From: Stenotrophomonas maltophilia
Lineage (GTDB): Bacteria > Pseudomonadota > Gammaproteobacteria > Xanthomonadales > Xanthomonadaceae
Length of the DNA: 43,813 nt
NCBI RefSeq assembly: GCF_004684085.1
Contig: NZ_SRHZ01000076.1
Location: 1 to 43,813 of the forward strand
Reading direction: 5' to 3'
Position numbers and translations under genes: made by a program
The notes under the pieces: model-generated
What the model was told of the DNA's origin: nothing
Seen by the model: only the letters and a program-made list of their open reading frames with translations
Databases searched by the model: none
Shown here: positions 1 to 7,530 of the stretch, piece by piece
Layout: each line of letters opens with the position of its first letter
Position numbering within the stretch: the stretch's first letter is position 1

Positions 1-70
1 CCCGGCTCTTTGCTTTTCAAGCGCAATCCCTCTGGTGGATTGCTGGCCGTCTCGCGGGAATTTGTCTGGA

Positions 71-173
71 GCGGGGGGGCTTGCGCTGGCCAGGACCGTC
101 CACGGCATGGATGCCGTGGCCGAGCCTACAGGGACGTACTTGCGGCGTGTCCTGGCCAGCGCAAGCCCCCCGC
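71..173. repeat. Long inverted repeat with nested hairpin
   Basis: Two arms of about 25 bases (71-96 and 149-173) are complementary except for one extra G in the G-run of the left arm. They enclose about 52 bases holding a second small palindrome (ccacggcat/atgccgtgg, 100-118). The arms contain cttgcgctggccaggac and its complement. Transcribed in either direction this would fold into a strong cruciform or stem-loop. It lies just beyond the 3' end of the QEGLA gene, so it may end that transcript, although no T-run follows. It differs from the GTAG-bounded SMAG palindromes elsewhere. Positions 1-216 contain nothing else I can call a gene. Confidence 0.7.
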
Positions 174-216
174 TCTCTCCGATATCAATCAAGACGCCAC
201 AAGCCGCCAACGCCTT

Positions 217-1470
217 TCATTCCGGCGCCAGCTGGTCCATCCGTATCCGGTTGGCAAACAGCGAGAACGCCAGCATGCCCGCAAGGCCATTCGCCCGGCT
301 CATCCAATGCGGCAGCCAACGCGGTGGCTTCAGCACACCCGCCTCGAACAACGGCGCGAATGCGATCGCATCGGTCAGGCTCATCTTGCCGGCGAACAGC
401 CAGCGGCAGACCTGCAGGCGATCCTCGGCCAGCATGTGGCGGAAGAAGGTGTGCACCGACACCAGCCCCCGCAGGTACACCGTGTCCTTGGTGAACGCCA
501 GGCCGCCGCTGGGCGGTACACCGCGGAACACGCGCTGCGCCGAGGCGAAACTCTCTTCCGGGTTCTGCCCGGCGTCGCAGAAGTAGCGGAACACCTCGAT
601 GAAATCAGCGCCCTCGCGCGCCATTGCAATCGCTTCGGTACGCAGGCTGATGCGCTTCAGGCGCTCGATGTCGATGCTGCCGGTGATCTGTTCAGCGAAG
701 GTGGCCAGCCCTTCCTGGGTGGCCGTCACGCGCGGCGAGGACAATGCCAGACTCGGCAGCACCGGCTGTTCACGGCCGTTCAATGCGGTCAGCGAATGCA
801 CCAGCGCTTCATGGTGGAACAGCTGCGCGCGGTCGTAGGCGCTGAAGCGTGCACTGGTGCGCAGACGGATGCGGGTCGGGCCTGCGGCCGCTTTGGAAAC
901 CAGTTCCGGGTCGAGCTGCACCTGGATCATGCGCGATTCAAAGAAGGCATCCAGGTCGTTCTGCAGCTGCAGCTGCAGGGCAATGGCCGAAATCGGCACC
1001 TGCTCTTCCGGGGCCAGCAGTTCATGGTCCAGTTCGGCAGCAATCTGGATGAAGTGACGCGCCGCCTCGCGCGTGCTTGGGCCACTGCCCGGCAGGGGCT
1101 GCTCGGGGGCGCCGAACAGCTGCACAGAACAGGTATCGACCGCAGCGGTGCCCAGACCCTCCAGCAGTTGCGCGGCCAGATCCCAGCTCTGCGCCGACTG
1201 CCGCACGTAATGGCCCAGCGGATGACTGTCGTCGCAGTCGGTGGCGATCGCGGCCAGTGCACGGCGCTCTTCGCTGAAGTCCAGCCGTGGGTAATCCACC
1301 TTCGGCAGCACCGGCTGGCCACGCGCCACGCTGGCCAGGAACGGCGCCTGCAGCGTCGCCGGCCAACTGGTCAGGCCCAGCAGGCGGATGCCTCCCACGG
1401 CCTCGACCAGGCGCGCATCGAGCGCTGCATGATGGGCCACGTCACGGTCCAGCGTCGCAGTCGGTTCCAT
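217..1470 (-). CDS. DUF1704 / QEGLA-motif protein, putative zinc metallopeptidase
   Basis: A 417-residue protein of the family named 'flavohemoglobin expression-modulating QEGLA motif protein' (DUF1704). The motif is present literally (TQEGLA, about residues 251-256). About 30 residues before it is HEALVH (about 220-225), an HExxxH zinc-binding motif. In the related eukaryotic MATCAP proteins, which are tubulin tyrosine carboxypeptidases, the HExxxH motif and the Glu of this region form the metal site. From that I infer a carboxypeptidase-like metalloenzyme in the cytoplasm; no signal peptide is seen. The substrate is unknown. I start at the ATG at 1470 (MEPTATLDRD) because an in-frame extension to 1611 would run through SMAG repeats. 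It follows rsgA on the same strand, separated by three SMAG elements. Confidence 0.85.
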   Translation of the reverse strand: MEPTATLDRDVAHHAALDARLVEAVGGIRLLGLTSWPATLQAPFLASVARGQPVLPKVDYPRLDFSEERRALAAIATDCDDSHPLGHYVRQSAQSWDLAAQLLEGLGTAAVDTCSVQLFGAPEQPLPGSGPSTREAARHFIQIAAELDHELLAPEEQVPISAIALQLQLQNDLDAFFESRMIQVQLDPELVSKAAAGPTRIRLRTSARFSAYDRAQLFHHEALVHSLTALNGREQPVLPSLALSSPRVTATQEGLATFAEQITGSIDIERLKRISLRTEAIAMAREGADFIEVFRYFCDAGQNPEESFASAQRVFRGVPPSGGLAFTKDTVYLRGLVSVHTFFRHMLAEDRLQVCRWLFAGKMSLTDAIAFAPLFEAGVLKPPRWLPHWMSRANGLAGMLAFSLFANRIRMDQLAPE

Positions 1471-1501
1471 GCGCGGACTATAGCGCCCTGCCCGCGCGTT
1501 G

Positions 1502-1615
1502 GTAGGTGCCAACCTCGGTTGGCACAGATATGCATCCGCGGAACGCATCCACGCATGGCGTGGATCTACCGGGCTGCTCCCTGCCCTGACAGTGCCAACC
1601 AAGGTTGGCACCTAC
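1502..1615. repeat. Three SMAG palindromes, outer two inverted
   Basis: Three GTAG-bounded palindromes lie between the QEGLA gene and rsgA. One is forward (1502-1525, gtag then gtgccaacctcggttggcac). One is reversed (1547-1569, atccacgcatggcgtggat then ctac). One is reversed (1592-1615, gtgccaaccaaggttggcac then ctac). The outer two are complementary at 23 of 24 positions, so the whole block can also fold into one large stem. These match the SMAG (Stenotrophomonas GTAG) family of REP-like elements. Confidence 0.85.
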
Positions 1616-1642
1616 CAGAAGCGGGCTTCCGGCACCGCGGGT

Positions 1643-2743
1643 TCAGCGCCGGCGTGGCTTGCCGGCGGGGCGGAATTGCTGGCCCTTGCCCTTCCTGCCG
1701 CCACGCTCCTGCGCGGTCTCGGCCTGGCGTACCGCCAGCTTGGCGGCCGCTGCGGCCACTTCTTCCTTCAGTTTGAAGTAGTTCAGCAGCCGGCTCTCTT
1801 CGATCTCACCGGCATCGATCGCCGCACGCACGGCACAGCCCGGCTCCTGCTGGTGCATGCAATCGTTGAAACGGCATTGCGCGGCCAGCGCTTCGATATC
1901 GGCAAAACCACCTTCAGCCAGCGTCTCTTCACCGGTCGGCTTCAGTTCGCGCATGCCGGGGGTGTCGATCAGACAGGCACCCATCGGCAACGGCATCAGC
2001 GCGCGGTGCGTGGTGGTGTGGCGGCCGCGCGAATCGTTGGCGCGCACTGCGTTGGTCTTCATCCGCTGCTCGCCCAACAAGGTGTTGGTCAGCGTGGACT
2101 TGCCGGCACCGGAGGAGCCCACCAGCACCACGGTGCGGCCCGGGCCCAGCCAAGGCTGCAGCACCGCCACGCTGTCGGCATCCAGGCCGTTGATCGCATG
2201 CAGGGCAATGCCCTGCATCTCCAGCTCTTCCAGCACCGCCAGCGCGTCTTCGCTGTACTCGGTCTGGTCGGCCTTGGTCAGCACCACTACCGGTTCGGCA
2301 CCGCCACCGCCCACCAGCAGCAGGTAGCGCTCGATGCGGCGCGGATTGAAGTCGGCATCCAGGCCACAGACGATGAACACCGTATCGATGTTGGCTGCGA
2401 TCACCTGCTGGTGGTAATGCTCGCCGGCCGCGCCACGCTTGATCGCGGTACGCCGCGGCAGCAGGGCGACGATGCGGATGCCATCCAGCAACACCCAGTC
2501 GCCAACCGCCGGCCGTTCGTGGCTGGGGAAGCGTGGGCGCTGCCATTCGGGCAACGACTCGGCCTTGATCGACGCGTCCGGGCCATCGGCCACCACATAG
2601 TGGGTGCGGTGCTGCTCGATCACCCGCGCCGGGCGGGCCTGCGGGTGTGCGGCCATCGCGGCCTGCCAGTCGGCCTGCTGCGCCGGGCCCGGCCAGGGCC
2701 AGCCGATGGTCTGCAGGGCGGTGAAATCGGGAGTCTGGGTCAT
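1643..2743 (-). CDS. rsgA: Ribosome small-subunit-dependent GTPase A
   Basis: RsgA (YjeQ) is a circularly permuted GTPase that acts in late maturation of the 30S ribosomal subunit. The 366-residue protein has an N-terminal OB-like region (about 35-100), then G4 VLTKAD (about 154-159), then G1/P-loop GSSGAGKST (209-217) and G3 DTPG (260-263). This G4-before-G1 order is diagnostic. The C-terminal zinc knuckle CRFNDCMH...EPGCAV supplies Cys290, Cys295, His297 and Cys303. The tail is basic. The start is taken at ATG 2743 (MTQTPDF); an ATG three codons upstream at 2752 is possible. It is divergent from the aminotransferase gene, with about 120 bases between. Confidence 0.97.
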   Translation of the reverse strand: MTQTPDFTALQTIGWPWPGPAQQADWQAAMAAHPQARPARVIEQHRTHYVVADGPDASIKAESLPEWQRPRFPSHERPAVGDWVLLDGIRIVALLPRRTAIKRGAAGEHYHQQVIAANIDTVFIVCGLDADFNPRRIERYLLLVGGGGAEPVVVLTKADQTEYSEDALAVLEELEMQGIALHAINGLDADSVAVLQPWLGPGRTVVLVGSSGAGKSTLTNTLLGEQRMKTNAVRANDSRGRHTTTHRALMPLPMGACLIDTPGMRELKPTGEETLAEGGFADIEALAAQCRFNDCMHQQEPGCAVRAAIDAGEIEESRLLNYFKLKEEVAAAAAKLAVRQAETAQERGGRKGKGQQFRPAGKPRRR

Positions 2744-2866
2744 CGCCGCCATTCTACCCGTGCCAGTGCCCCGCCAGCCCAACAGCGGCAGGCGCTGAGG
2801 CCTTGCCATGCGCTGCAGCAATTCCGCTACCATGGAAGCCCCATGCCATTCGACGGCCCACCGCCC

Positions 2867-4141
2867 ATGTCCACCCCCTCGCCCAAGCCCCTGGTCATCC
2901 GCGAGCGCCTCTCGGAAGTGCGCTACGAAATCCGCGGAGAACTGGCACGGCGAGCGCGGGAGCTGGAGGCTCAGGGCCGCAAGCTGATCAAGCTCAACAT
3001 CGGCAACCCCGGTGCGTTCGGCTTCCGTGCACCGGAACACCTGCAGCGCGCGATCGCCGATGACATGGGCCGCACCGACCCCTATACCCATCAGCAGGGC
3101 CTGCCGGTGGCACGCGAAGCCATCGCCGCCTATTACGCCCGCCGTGGTGCGCCTGATGCGCATCCGGACCGCGTGTTCGTCGGCAACGGCGTCAGCGAGC
3201 TGATCGACCTGTCGCTGCGGGCACTGCTCAATCCGGGCGACGAGGTGCTGGTGCCCTCGCCGGACTACCCGCTGTGGTCGGCCTCGACCATCCTCAACGA
3301 CGGTCGCCCGGTGTATTACCGCTGCGCCGCCGAAAACGGCTTCCAGCCGGACCCGAGCGAAATCGAGACGCTGGTGTCCTCGCGGACCCGCGCCATCGTG
3401 CTGATCAACCCGAACAATCCCAGCGGCGCCAGCTACCCGCGCGAGCTGCTGGAGCGCGTGGTCGAGATCGCGCGCCGCCATAATCTGTTGCTGCTGGTTG
3501 ACGAGATCTACGACCAGATCCTGTACGACGATGCGGTGTTCCAGCCGGTCGCGCCGCTGGCCGGCGACCACCCGTGCCTGACCTTCAGTGGCCTGAGCAA
3601 GGTGCACCGCGCCTGCGGCTGGCGCGTGGGCTGGGCCCACCTCAGCGGCGACGACGCACGCCTGGGCGACTTCCGCGCCGCGCTGGACCTGCTGGGCGCG
3701 CTGCGCCTGTGTGCCAACGTGCCCGGCCAGTACGCCATCGATGCCGCGGTGAACGGCCCGGACACCATCTCCGAACTGTGCACGCCGGGTGGCCGCCTGT
3801 ACGAAACCCGCCGCGCGGTGATCGAGGCCTGCGAAGCCAGCGAGCACCTGTCGCTGGTCGCCCCCGCCGGTGCGCTGTACGCGTTCCCGGCCGTGGTCGG
3901 CGCCGCCGCCAAGGGCTTCGACGACCACAATTTCGCGCTGGACCTGATGAACAACGAAGGTGTGCTGGTGGTGCCGGGCTCGAGCTTCAACGTGCCCTAC
4001 CGCCATCATTTCCGCGTGACCCTGCTGCCGGAAGCCTCGGTGATGCGCGATGTGTTCGCCCGCATCGACCGCGTGCTGGCCCGCCGTGCCGAGGACGCCA
4101 CCAAGGTCGTGCCGCTGAAGCCGCGCCGCTCGGTGGCCTGA
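2867..4141 (+). CDS. PLP-dependent aminotransferase, AlaA-like
   Basis: A fold-type I, class I/II aminotransferase of about 424 residues. It resembles E. coli AlaA/YfbQ, which makes alanine from pyruvate and glutamate. The family features LNIGNPGAFGF (about 43-53), NPNNPSG (181-187), VDEIYDQILY (211-220) and the PLP-lysine segment FSGLSK (Lys245) are all present. Translation may start at ATG 2867 (MSTPSPK) or at ATG 2843 (MPFDGPP). The latter has a GGAAG four bases upstream, and neither has an ideal ribosome binding site. The SGNH hydrolase starts three bases after the stop, which implies translational coupling. Alanine specificity is inferred from family resemblance only. Confidence 0.9.
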   Translation: MSTPSPKPLVIRERLSEVRYEIRGELARRARELEAQGRKLIKLNIGNPGAFGFRAPEHLQRAIADDMGRTDPYTHQQGLPVAREAIAAYYARRGAPDAHPDRVFVGNGVSELIDLSLRALLNPGDEVLVPSPDYPLWSASTILNDGRPVYYRCAAENGFQPDPSEIETLVSSRTRAIVLINPNNPSGASYPRELLERVVEIARRHNLLLLVDEIYDQILYDDAVFQPVAPLAGDHPCLTFSGLSKVHRACGWRVGWAHLSGDDARLGDFRAALDLLGALRLCANVPGQYAIDAAVNGPDTISELCTPGGRLYETRRAVIEACEASEHLSLVAPAGALYAFPAVVGAAAKGFDDHNFALDLMNNEGVLVVPGSSFNVPYRHHFRVTLLPEASVMRDVFARIDRVLARRAEDATKVVPLKPRRSVA

Positions 4142-4144
4142 GCC

Positions 4145-4762
4145 GTGGCCCTGTCCTACCTGGCGCTGGGTGATTCGTACACCATCGGTGAAGCGGTTGC
4201 AGTCGAAGGCCGCTGGCCGCACCAGCTGGCTGCCGCGCTGCGTGCGCAGGGCATTGAGCTGTCCGACCCGCAGACCATCGCCACCACCGGCTGGACCACC
4301 GATGAGCTCGACGCCGGCATCGATGCGGCTGCGCCGCAGGGGCCGTTCGATTTCGTCAGCCTGCTGATCGGCGTCAACAACCAGTACCGCGGGCGCCCGC
4401 TGGACGAGTACCGCGACCAGTTCCAGGCTCTGCTGCAGCGGGCGATCGGCTTCGCCGGCGGGGATGCCGGCCGCGTGCTGGTGTTGTCCTTCCCGGATTG
4501 GGGCGCGACCCCGTTCGGTGCCGGCAGTGGCCGTGACCTGGCCGCGATCGAAATCGAAACCGACGAGTTCAACGCGACCGCCGAAGTGATCAGCACCCGG
4601 CTGGGCGTAGCCTTCGTCGATATCACCGATATCAGCCGTGACCGCGGCACCGATCCGGCGATGATCGCCGAGGACGGCCTGCACCCCTCGGCGCGGATGT
4701 ACGCGCTGTGGAGCGAACGGGTGCTGCCTCAGGCCGCGCACCTGCTCGGCGCTGCGGACTGA
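4145..4762 (+). CDS. SGNH/GDSL hydrolase
   Basis: A 205-residue SGNH-fold esterase/lipase. It has block I LGDSYT (nucleophile Ser11), the block III region LIGVNNQ (Gly76/Asn78) and block V EDGLHPS with the catalytic Asp177-x-x-His180. There is no signal peptide or lipobox, so it should be cytoplasmic. The start codon is GTG at 4145, three bases after the aminotransferase stop, and the methyltransferase begins four bases after its own stop. The three genes look like one transcript. The substrate cannot be read from sequence; small acyl esters are typical for short cytoplasmic members. Confidence 0.9.
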   Translation: MALSYLALGDSYTIGEAVAVEGRWPHQLAAALRAQGIELSDPQTIATTGWTTDELDAGIDAAAPQGPFDFVSLLIGVNNQYRGRPLDEYRDQFQALLQRAIGFAGGDAGRVLVLSFPDWGATPFGAGSGRDLAAIEIETDEFNATAEVISTRLGVAFVDITDISRDRGTDPAMIAEDGLHPSARMYALWSERVLPQAAHLLGAAD

Positions 4763-4766
4763 GGCG

Positions 4767-5486
4767 ATGGGCGGCTTGCCACGGACTGGCACGCCGCTGC
4801 CCTGCACCGCCCTGACGAACGCACAGGCGCGTTCCATCGCCGAGGCATTCCGCCCGGTACGGGCGTGGGGCAACCGCAGCGATTACTTCTACACCCGCAG
4901 CAAGCTCGGCAGTGATCCGCTGTACGACGGCGCGCTGCAGCAGCTTCCCGATGACGGGCAGCCGGTATTGGACCTGGGCTGCGGGCTGGGGTTGTTTGCC
5001 CACGTGCTGCGCCAGCGAGGCGACACCCGGCACTACCTGGGTGTGGACCTGGATGCCGCCAAGATCGCACGTGCCCGGCGTGCTGCCACCCAACTTGGCG
5101 ATGTGCACTTCGATTGTCTGGACCTGCAGGCGCCGCTGCCGGCACGGGCCGGGCACGTATTGCTGCTGGATGTGCTGCAGTACCTGGAGGCGGGTGCGCA
5201 GCAGGCGCTGCTGCGCGCCGCCAGCGCGCGTGTGGCCCGCGGTGGGCGCCTGCTGCTGCGTACGCCCCTGGCCACCGGCGATGGCCGCGACCGCACCACG
5301 CGGGTGGCCGACCGGCTGGCCTGGCTGGTGGGCTGGATGGGCACGCGGCCGCGCCATTACCCCGACCCACGGTTACTGCAGGCGATGCTGGCCGAAGCCG
5401 GATTGCAGGTGACCGCACCGCGCCCCCTTCATGGGCGCACGCCCTTCAACAGCTGGTTGCTGGTGGCCGAACGCCCTGGGGTGTAG
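4767..5486 (+). CDS. Class I SAM-dependent methyltransferase
   Basis: A 239-residue Rossmann-fold methyltransferase. Motif I is VLDLGCGLG (about 67-75), the acidic end of beta-2 is LGVDLDAAKI, and motif IV is LLLDVLQYL. The N-terminal 60 residues include an aromatic-rich RSDYFYTRSKLGSDPLYD segment. The target is unknown. It is the last gene of the packed aminotransferase/SGNH/methyltransferase group. The TAG stop codon (5484-5486) is itself part of the GTAG edge of a SMAG repeat starting at 5483, so the repeat contributes the stop. Confidence 0.88.
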   Translation: MGGLPRTGTPLPCTALTNAQARSIAEAFRPVRAWGNRSDYFYTRSKLGSDPLYDGALQQLPDDGQPVLDLGCGLGLFAHVLRQRGDTRHYLGVDLDAAKIARARRAATQLGDVHFDCLDLQAPLPARAGHVLLLDVLQYLEAGAQQALLRAASARVARGGRLLLRTPLATGDGRDRTTRVADRLAWLVGWMGTRPRHYPDPRLLQAMLAEAGLQVTAPRPLHGRTPFNSWLLVAERPGV

Positions 5487-5624
5487 AGCCGAGCCCGCGC
5501 TCGGCTGTGCTGTTGCGGTAGATCCACGCCATGCGTGGATGGCATACAAGCGGAGTCGAGCATGGCTCGACTCTACAATGTGTTTCTCGCAACCATTCCT
5601 GTAGAGCCCAGCCCATGCTCGGCT
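5483..5624. repeat. Cluster of four SMAG palindromes
   Basis: Four GTAG-bounded palindromes lie between convergent genes. Forward elements are 5483-5506 (stem agccgag/ctcggct), 5518-5540 (atccacgc/gcgtggat) and 5601-5624. The reverse element is 5554-5576 (agtcgag/ctcgact, ending ctac). The first overlaps the methyltransferase stop codon. Such structured arrays between convergent genes could act in transcript 3'-end formation or stability. No classic T-tract terminator is seen here. Confidence 0.85.
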
Positions 5625-5648
5625 GTTCCAAGCGACCAGAACCCGGGG

Positions 5649-6428
5649 TTACAGGGTCGGCAGCTGCGCCTTCAACCCACGTTCGTCCAGTGTCTGCAGT
5701 ACGCGTTCGATGATGGCCAGGTTGTGGCCATGGGCCGCACCTTCGTGCAGCAGCACGATGCCCCCCGGGCGCAGGTCAGGCAGCAGCCGTGCCAGCACGC
5801 CGTCCGGAGTGCAGCCAATACCGTCGTAACCGCGCGCGCTCCAGCCCACGCGAATCAGCCCCAATCGATGCAACACCGGAGCCACGAACGGGTTGGTCAT
5901 GCCCACCACTGAGCGGTACCAGCGCACTGGTTGGCCACTCAGGCCCTGCAGCGCATGCTGGCAGCCTTCAATCTCGGCTCGCATCGCGGCCGGCCCCAGC
6001 CGCCAGAAGTGCGCCTGAGGATGACTATGGCTGTGATTGCCGAGGTCGTGGCCGCGGCGCAGGATCTCCTGTACCAGTTCCGGCTGCGCCAGCGCACGCT
6101 CACCCACCAAGAAGAACGTCGCGCGCGCTTGGTGGCGGTCCAGCAGGTCCAGCACAGCACGGGTTTCCGGGCCGGGACCATCGTCGATGGTCAGCCAGAC
6201 GCTGTTGCCTGCATCAGGCAAGCAGCTCAGCACCGGCGCGTAGAAACGGCTGTTGGGCAGGAATACCGGCACCACGAACAACGCGTGGCTTGCCACCATC
6301 CCGGCCAGGCCCCAGTGCCAGCCCGCCAGCACCCAGACCAGGATCACAGCCAGCTGCGACAGCACCAGCCAAGGCACCCAGCGCCAGGGCCGGGCCGGGA
6401 TGCGATGCAATGTTCCTGCGCTGGTCAT
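5649..6428 (-). CDS. Polysaccharide deacetylase (NodB homology domain), membrane-anchored
   Basis: A protein of about 259 residues. Two N-terminal hydrophobic segments (about 18-35 and 38-57) precede a carbohydrate esterase family 4 NodB domain. Motif 1 is LTIDDGPG (Asp82/Asp83) and motif 2 is NHSHSHP (metal ligands His132/His136). Later motifs RWYRSVVG and the terminal IVLLHEG (catalytic His) are present. Motif 3 has RSVVG where RxPxG is usual. It probably removes acetyl groups from a cell-envelope polysaccharide on the outer face of the inner membrane. The start is ATG 6428 or 6443; the upstream region shared with the divergent glutaredoxin gene is only 36-50 bases. Confidence 0.88.
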   Translation of the reverse strand: MTSAGTLHRIPARPWRWVPWLVLSQLAVILVWVLAGWHWGLAGMVASHALFVVPVFLPNSRFYAPVLSCLPDAGNSVWLTIDDGPGPETRAVLDLLDRHQARATFFLVGERALAQPELVQEILRRGHDLGNHSHSHPQAHFWRLGPAAMRAEIEGCQHALQGLSGQPVRWYRSVVGMTNPFVAPVLHRLGLIRVGWSARGYDGIGCTPDGVLARLLPDLRPGGIVLLHEGAAHGHNLAIIERVLQTLDERGLKAQLPTL

Positions 6429-6479
6429 TCCCCATGATGCCATGGGGGGTAGAATTGATGATTCGAATTTTTCGGACCC

Positions 6480-7415
6480 ATGACTGCCATGTCCCTCGAT
6501 CCCGCCCTGCGTTCGCGCATCGAAACCATCCTCAACGACAACCGCGTCGTGCTGTTCATGAAGGGCCAGCCGTCGATGCCGCAGTGCGGTTTCTCGGCCA
6601 AGGCCGTGGGTGCCCTGCAGGACCTGGGCGTAGAGTTCGCCCATGTCAACGTGCTGGCCGACGCGGAGATCCGCGAAGGCATCAAGGCCTATGGCGACTG
6701 GCCGACCATCCCGCAGCTGTACATCGACGGCGAACTGGTCGGCGGCAGTGACATCGTGCTGCAGATGGCCGCCAGCGGCGAACTGAGCAGCGTGCTCGGC
6801 CTGGCCGCGCCGGACCGCACCCCGCCGAGCATCACCGTTACCCCGGCCGCGGTGGAAATGCTCAAGGGCGCGCTGGCCGACGCCCCGGGTGCCGCCCTGC
6901 AGCTGAGCATCGACGCCGGCTTCCAGCCGAACTTCCAGCTGGCCCCGCACGACGAAGGCGCGATTGCCGCCGAGTCCAATGGCCTGCGCGTGCAGTTCGA
7001 CCTGGCCAGCGCGCGTCGCGCCAATGGCATCACCATCGACTGGGTGGATGACATCCGCGGCAAGGGCCTGGCGATCGACAACCCGAACGCGCCCAAGCCG
7101 GTGCAGGAAATCAGCGTGCGTGATGCCGACGACCTGGTGCGTGCCGGCAACATCACCCTGGTGGACGTGCGCCCGGCCGACGAGCGCGCCATCGCCGCCG
7201 TGGGCGTGCCGTTCAAGAGCTTCGACGGCAATGGCCGTGCCGCGCTGGAAGCCCTGCCGAAGGACACCGCGCTGGCCTTCATGTGCCACCACGGTGGCCG
7301 CAGCGCACAGGCCGCCGAGCAGTTCCGCGCCCTGGGCTTCACCAAGGTGTTCAACGTCACCGGCGGCATCAATGCCTGGTCCGAAGACGTGGACAACGGC
7401 GTGCCGAAGTACTGA
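6480..7415 (+). CDS. Monothiol glutaredoxin - A-type-like - rhodanese fusion
   Basis: A three-domain protein of 311 residues, or 308 if the ATG at 6489 is used. Residues 1-108 are a Grx4-type monothiol glutaredoxin with the PQCGFS active site (Cys36), a class that binds and transfers [2Fe-2S] clusters with glutathione. Residues about 115-205 resemble A-type Fe-S carriers (IscA/ErpA fold: ITVTPAAVEML, GFQPNFQL, IDNPNAP) but contain none of the three conserved cysteines. Residues about 208-308 are a rhodanese domain with active-site loop FMCHHGGRSA (Cys269). E. coli GrxD has only the first domain. The protein may link iron-sulfur trafficking with persulfide chemistry (inference). A perfect 16-bp hairpin follows the gene. 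Confidence 0.92.
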   Translation: MTAMSLDPALRSRIETILNDNRVVLFMKGQPSMPQCGFSAKAVGALQDLGVEFAHVNVLADAEIREGIKAYGDWPTIPQLYIDGELVGGSDIVLQMAASGELSSVLGLAAPDRTPPSITVTPAAVEMLKGALADAPGAALQLSIDAGFQPNFQLAPHDEGAIAAESNGLRVQFDLASARRANGITIDWVDDIRGKGLAIDNPNAPKPVQEISVRDADDLVRAGNITLVDVRPADERAIAAVGVPFKSFDGNGRAALEALPKDTALAFMCHHGGRSAQAAEQFRALGFTKVFNVTGGINAWSEDVDNGVPKY

Positions 7416-7433
7416 TCGGCTGCGATCGATGAC

Positions 7434-7469
7434 CACGACAAACGCCGGCGCAAGCCGGCGTTTGTCGTG
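7434..7469 (+). terminator. Perfect 16-bp stem with GCAA tetraloop
   Basis: cacgacaaacgccggc (7434-7449), loop gcaa, then the exact complement (7454-7469). It starts 18 bases after the glutaredoxin-fusion stop. The stem is very stable but lacks a following T-run, so it may act as an imperfect terminator or as a 3'-end protector. It lies between convergent genes and can serve both strands. Confidence 0.75.
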
Positions 7470-7489
7470 TACAGCATCGGAAGTTTCCC

Positions 7490-7530
7490 GTAGATCCACG
7501 CCATGCGTGAATGCAGCGGAATCCGTCTAC
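7490..7530. repeat. SMAG-like palindrome, degenerate, overlapping a stop codon
   Basis: A forward half (gtag then atccacgc at 7490-7500, arm gcgtgaat) is followed by a reversed edge ending gtctac at 7530. One base of the palindrome differs from the usual gcgtggat. The terminal ctac (7527-7530) read on the minus strand is GTAG. It contains the TAG stop of the DUF924 gene. Confidence 0.65.

Noticed and set aside
1471..1611. N-terminal extension of the QEGLA protein to 1611
   Set aside because: It would be encoded by SMAG repeats and lacks a ribosome binding site; family similarity begins after 1470.
10..1776. Long plus-strand open frame
   Set aside because: Antisense to the QEGLA gene; composition rich in Arg, Gln and His as expected of a shadow frame.
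1643..4873. A 1076-codon minus-strand open frame
   Set aside because: Only the part up to 2743 is RsgA. The remainder is the antisense of the aminotransferase, SGNH and methyltransferase genes, open because of high GC.
5483..5624. CRISPR-like array
   Set aside because: Units are palindromes of different subtypes and orientations with unequal spacing, no cas genes; they are SMAG repeats.
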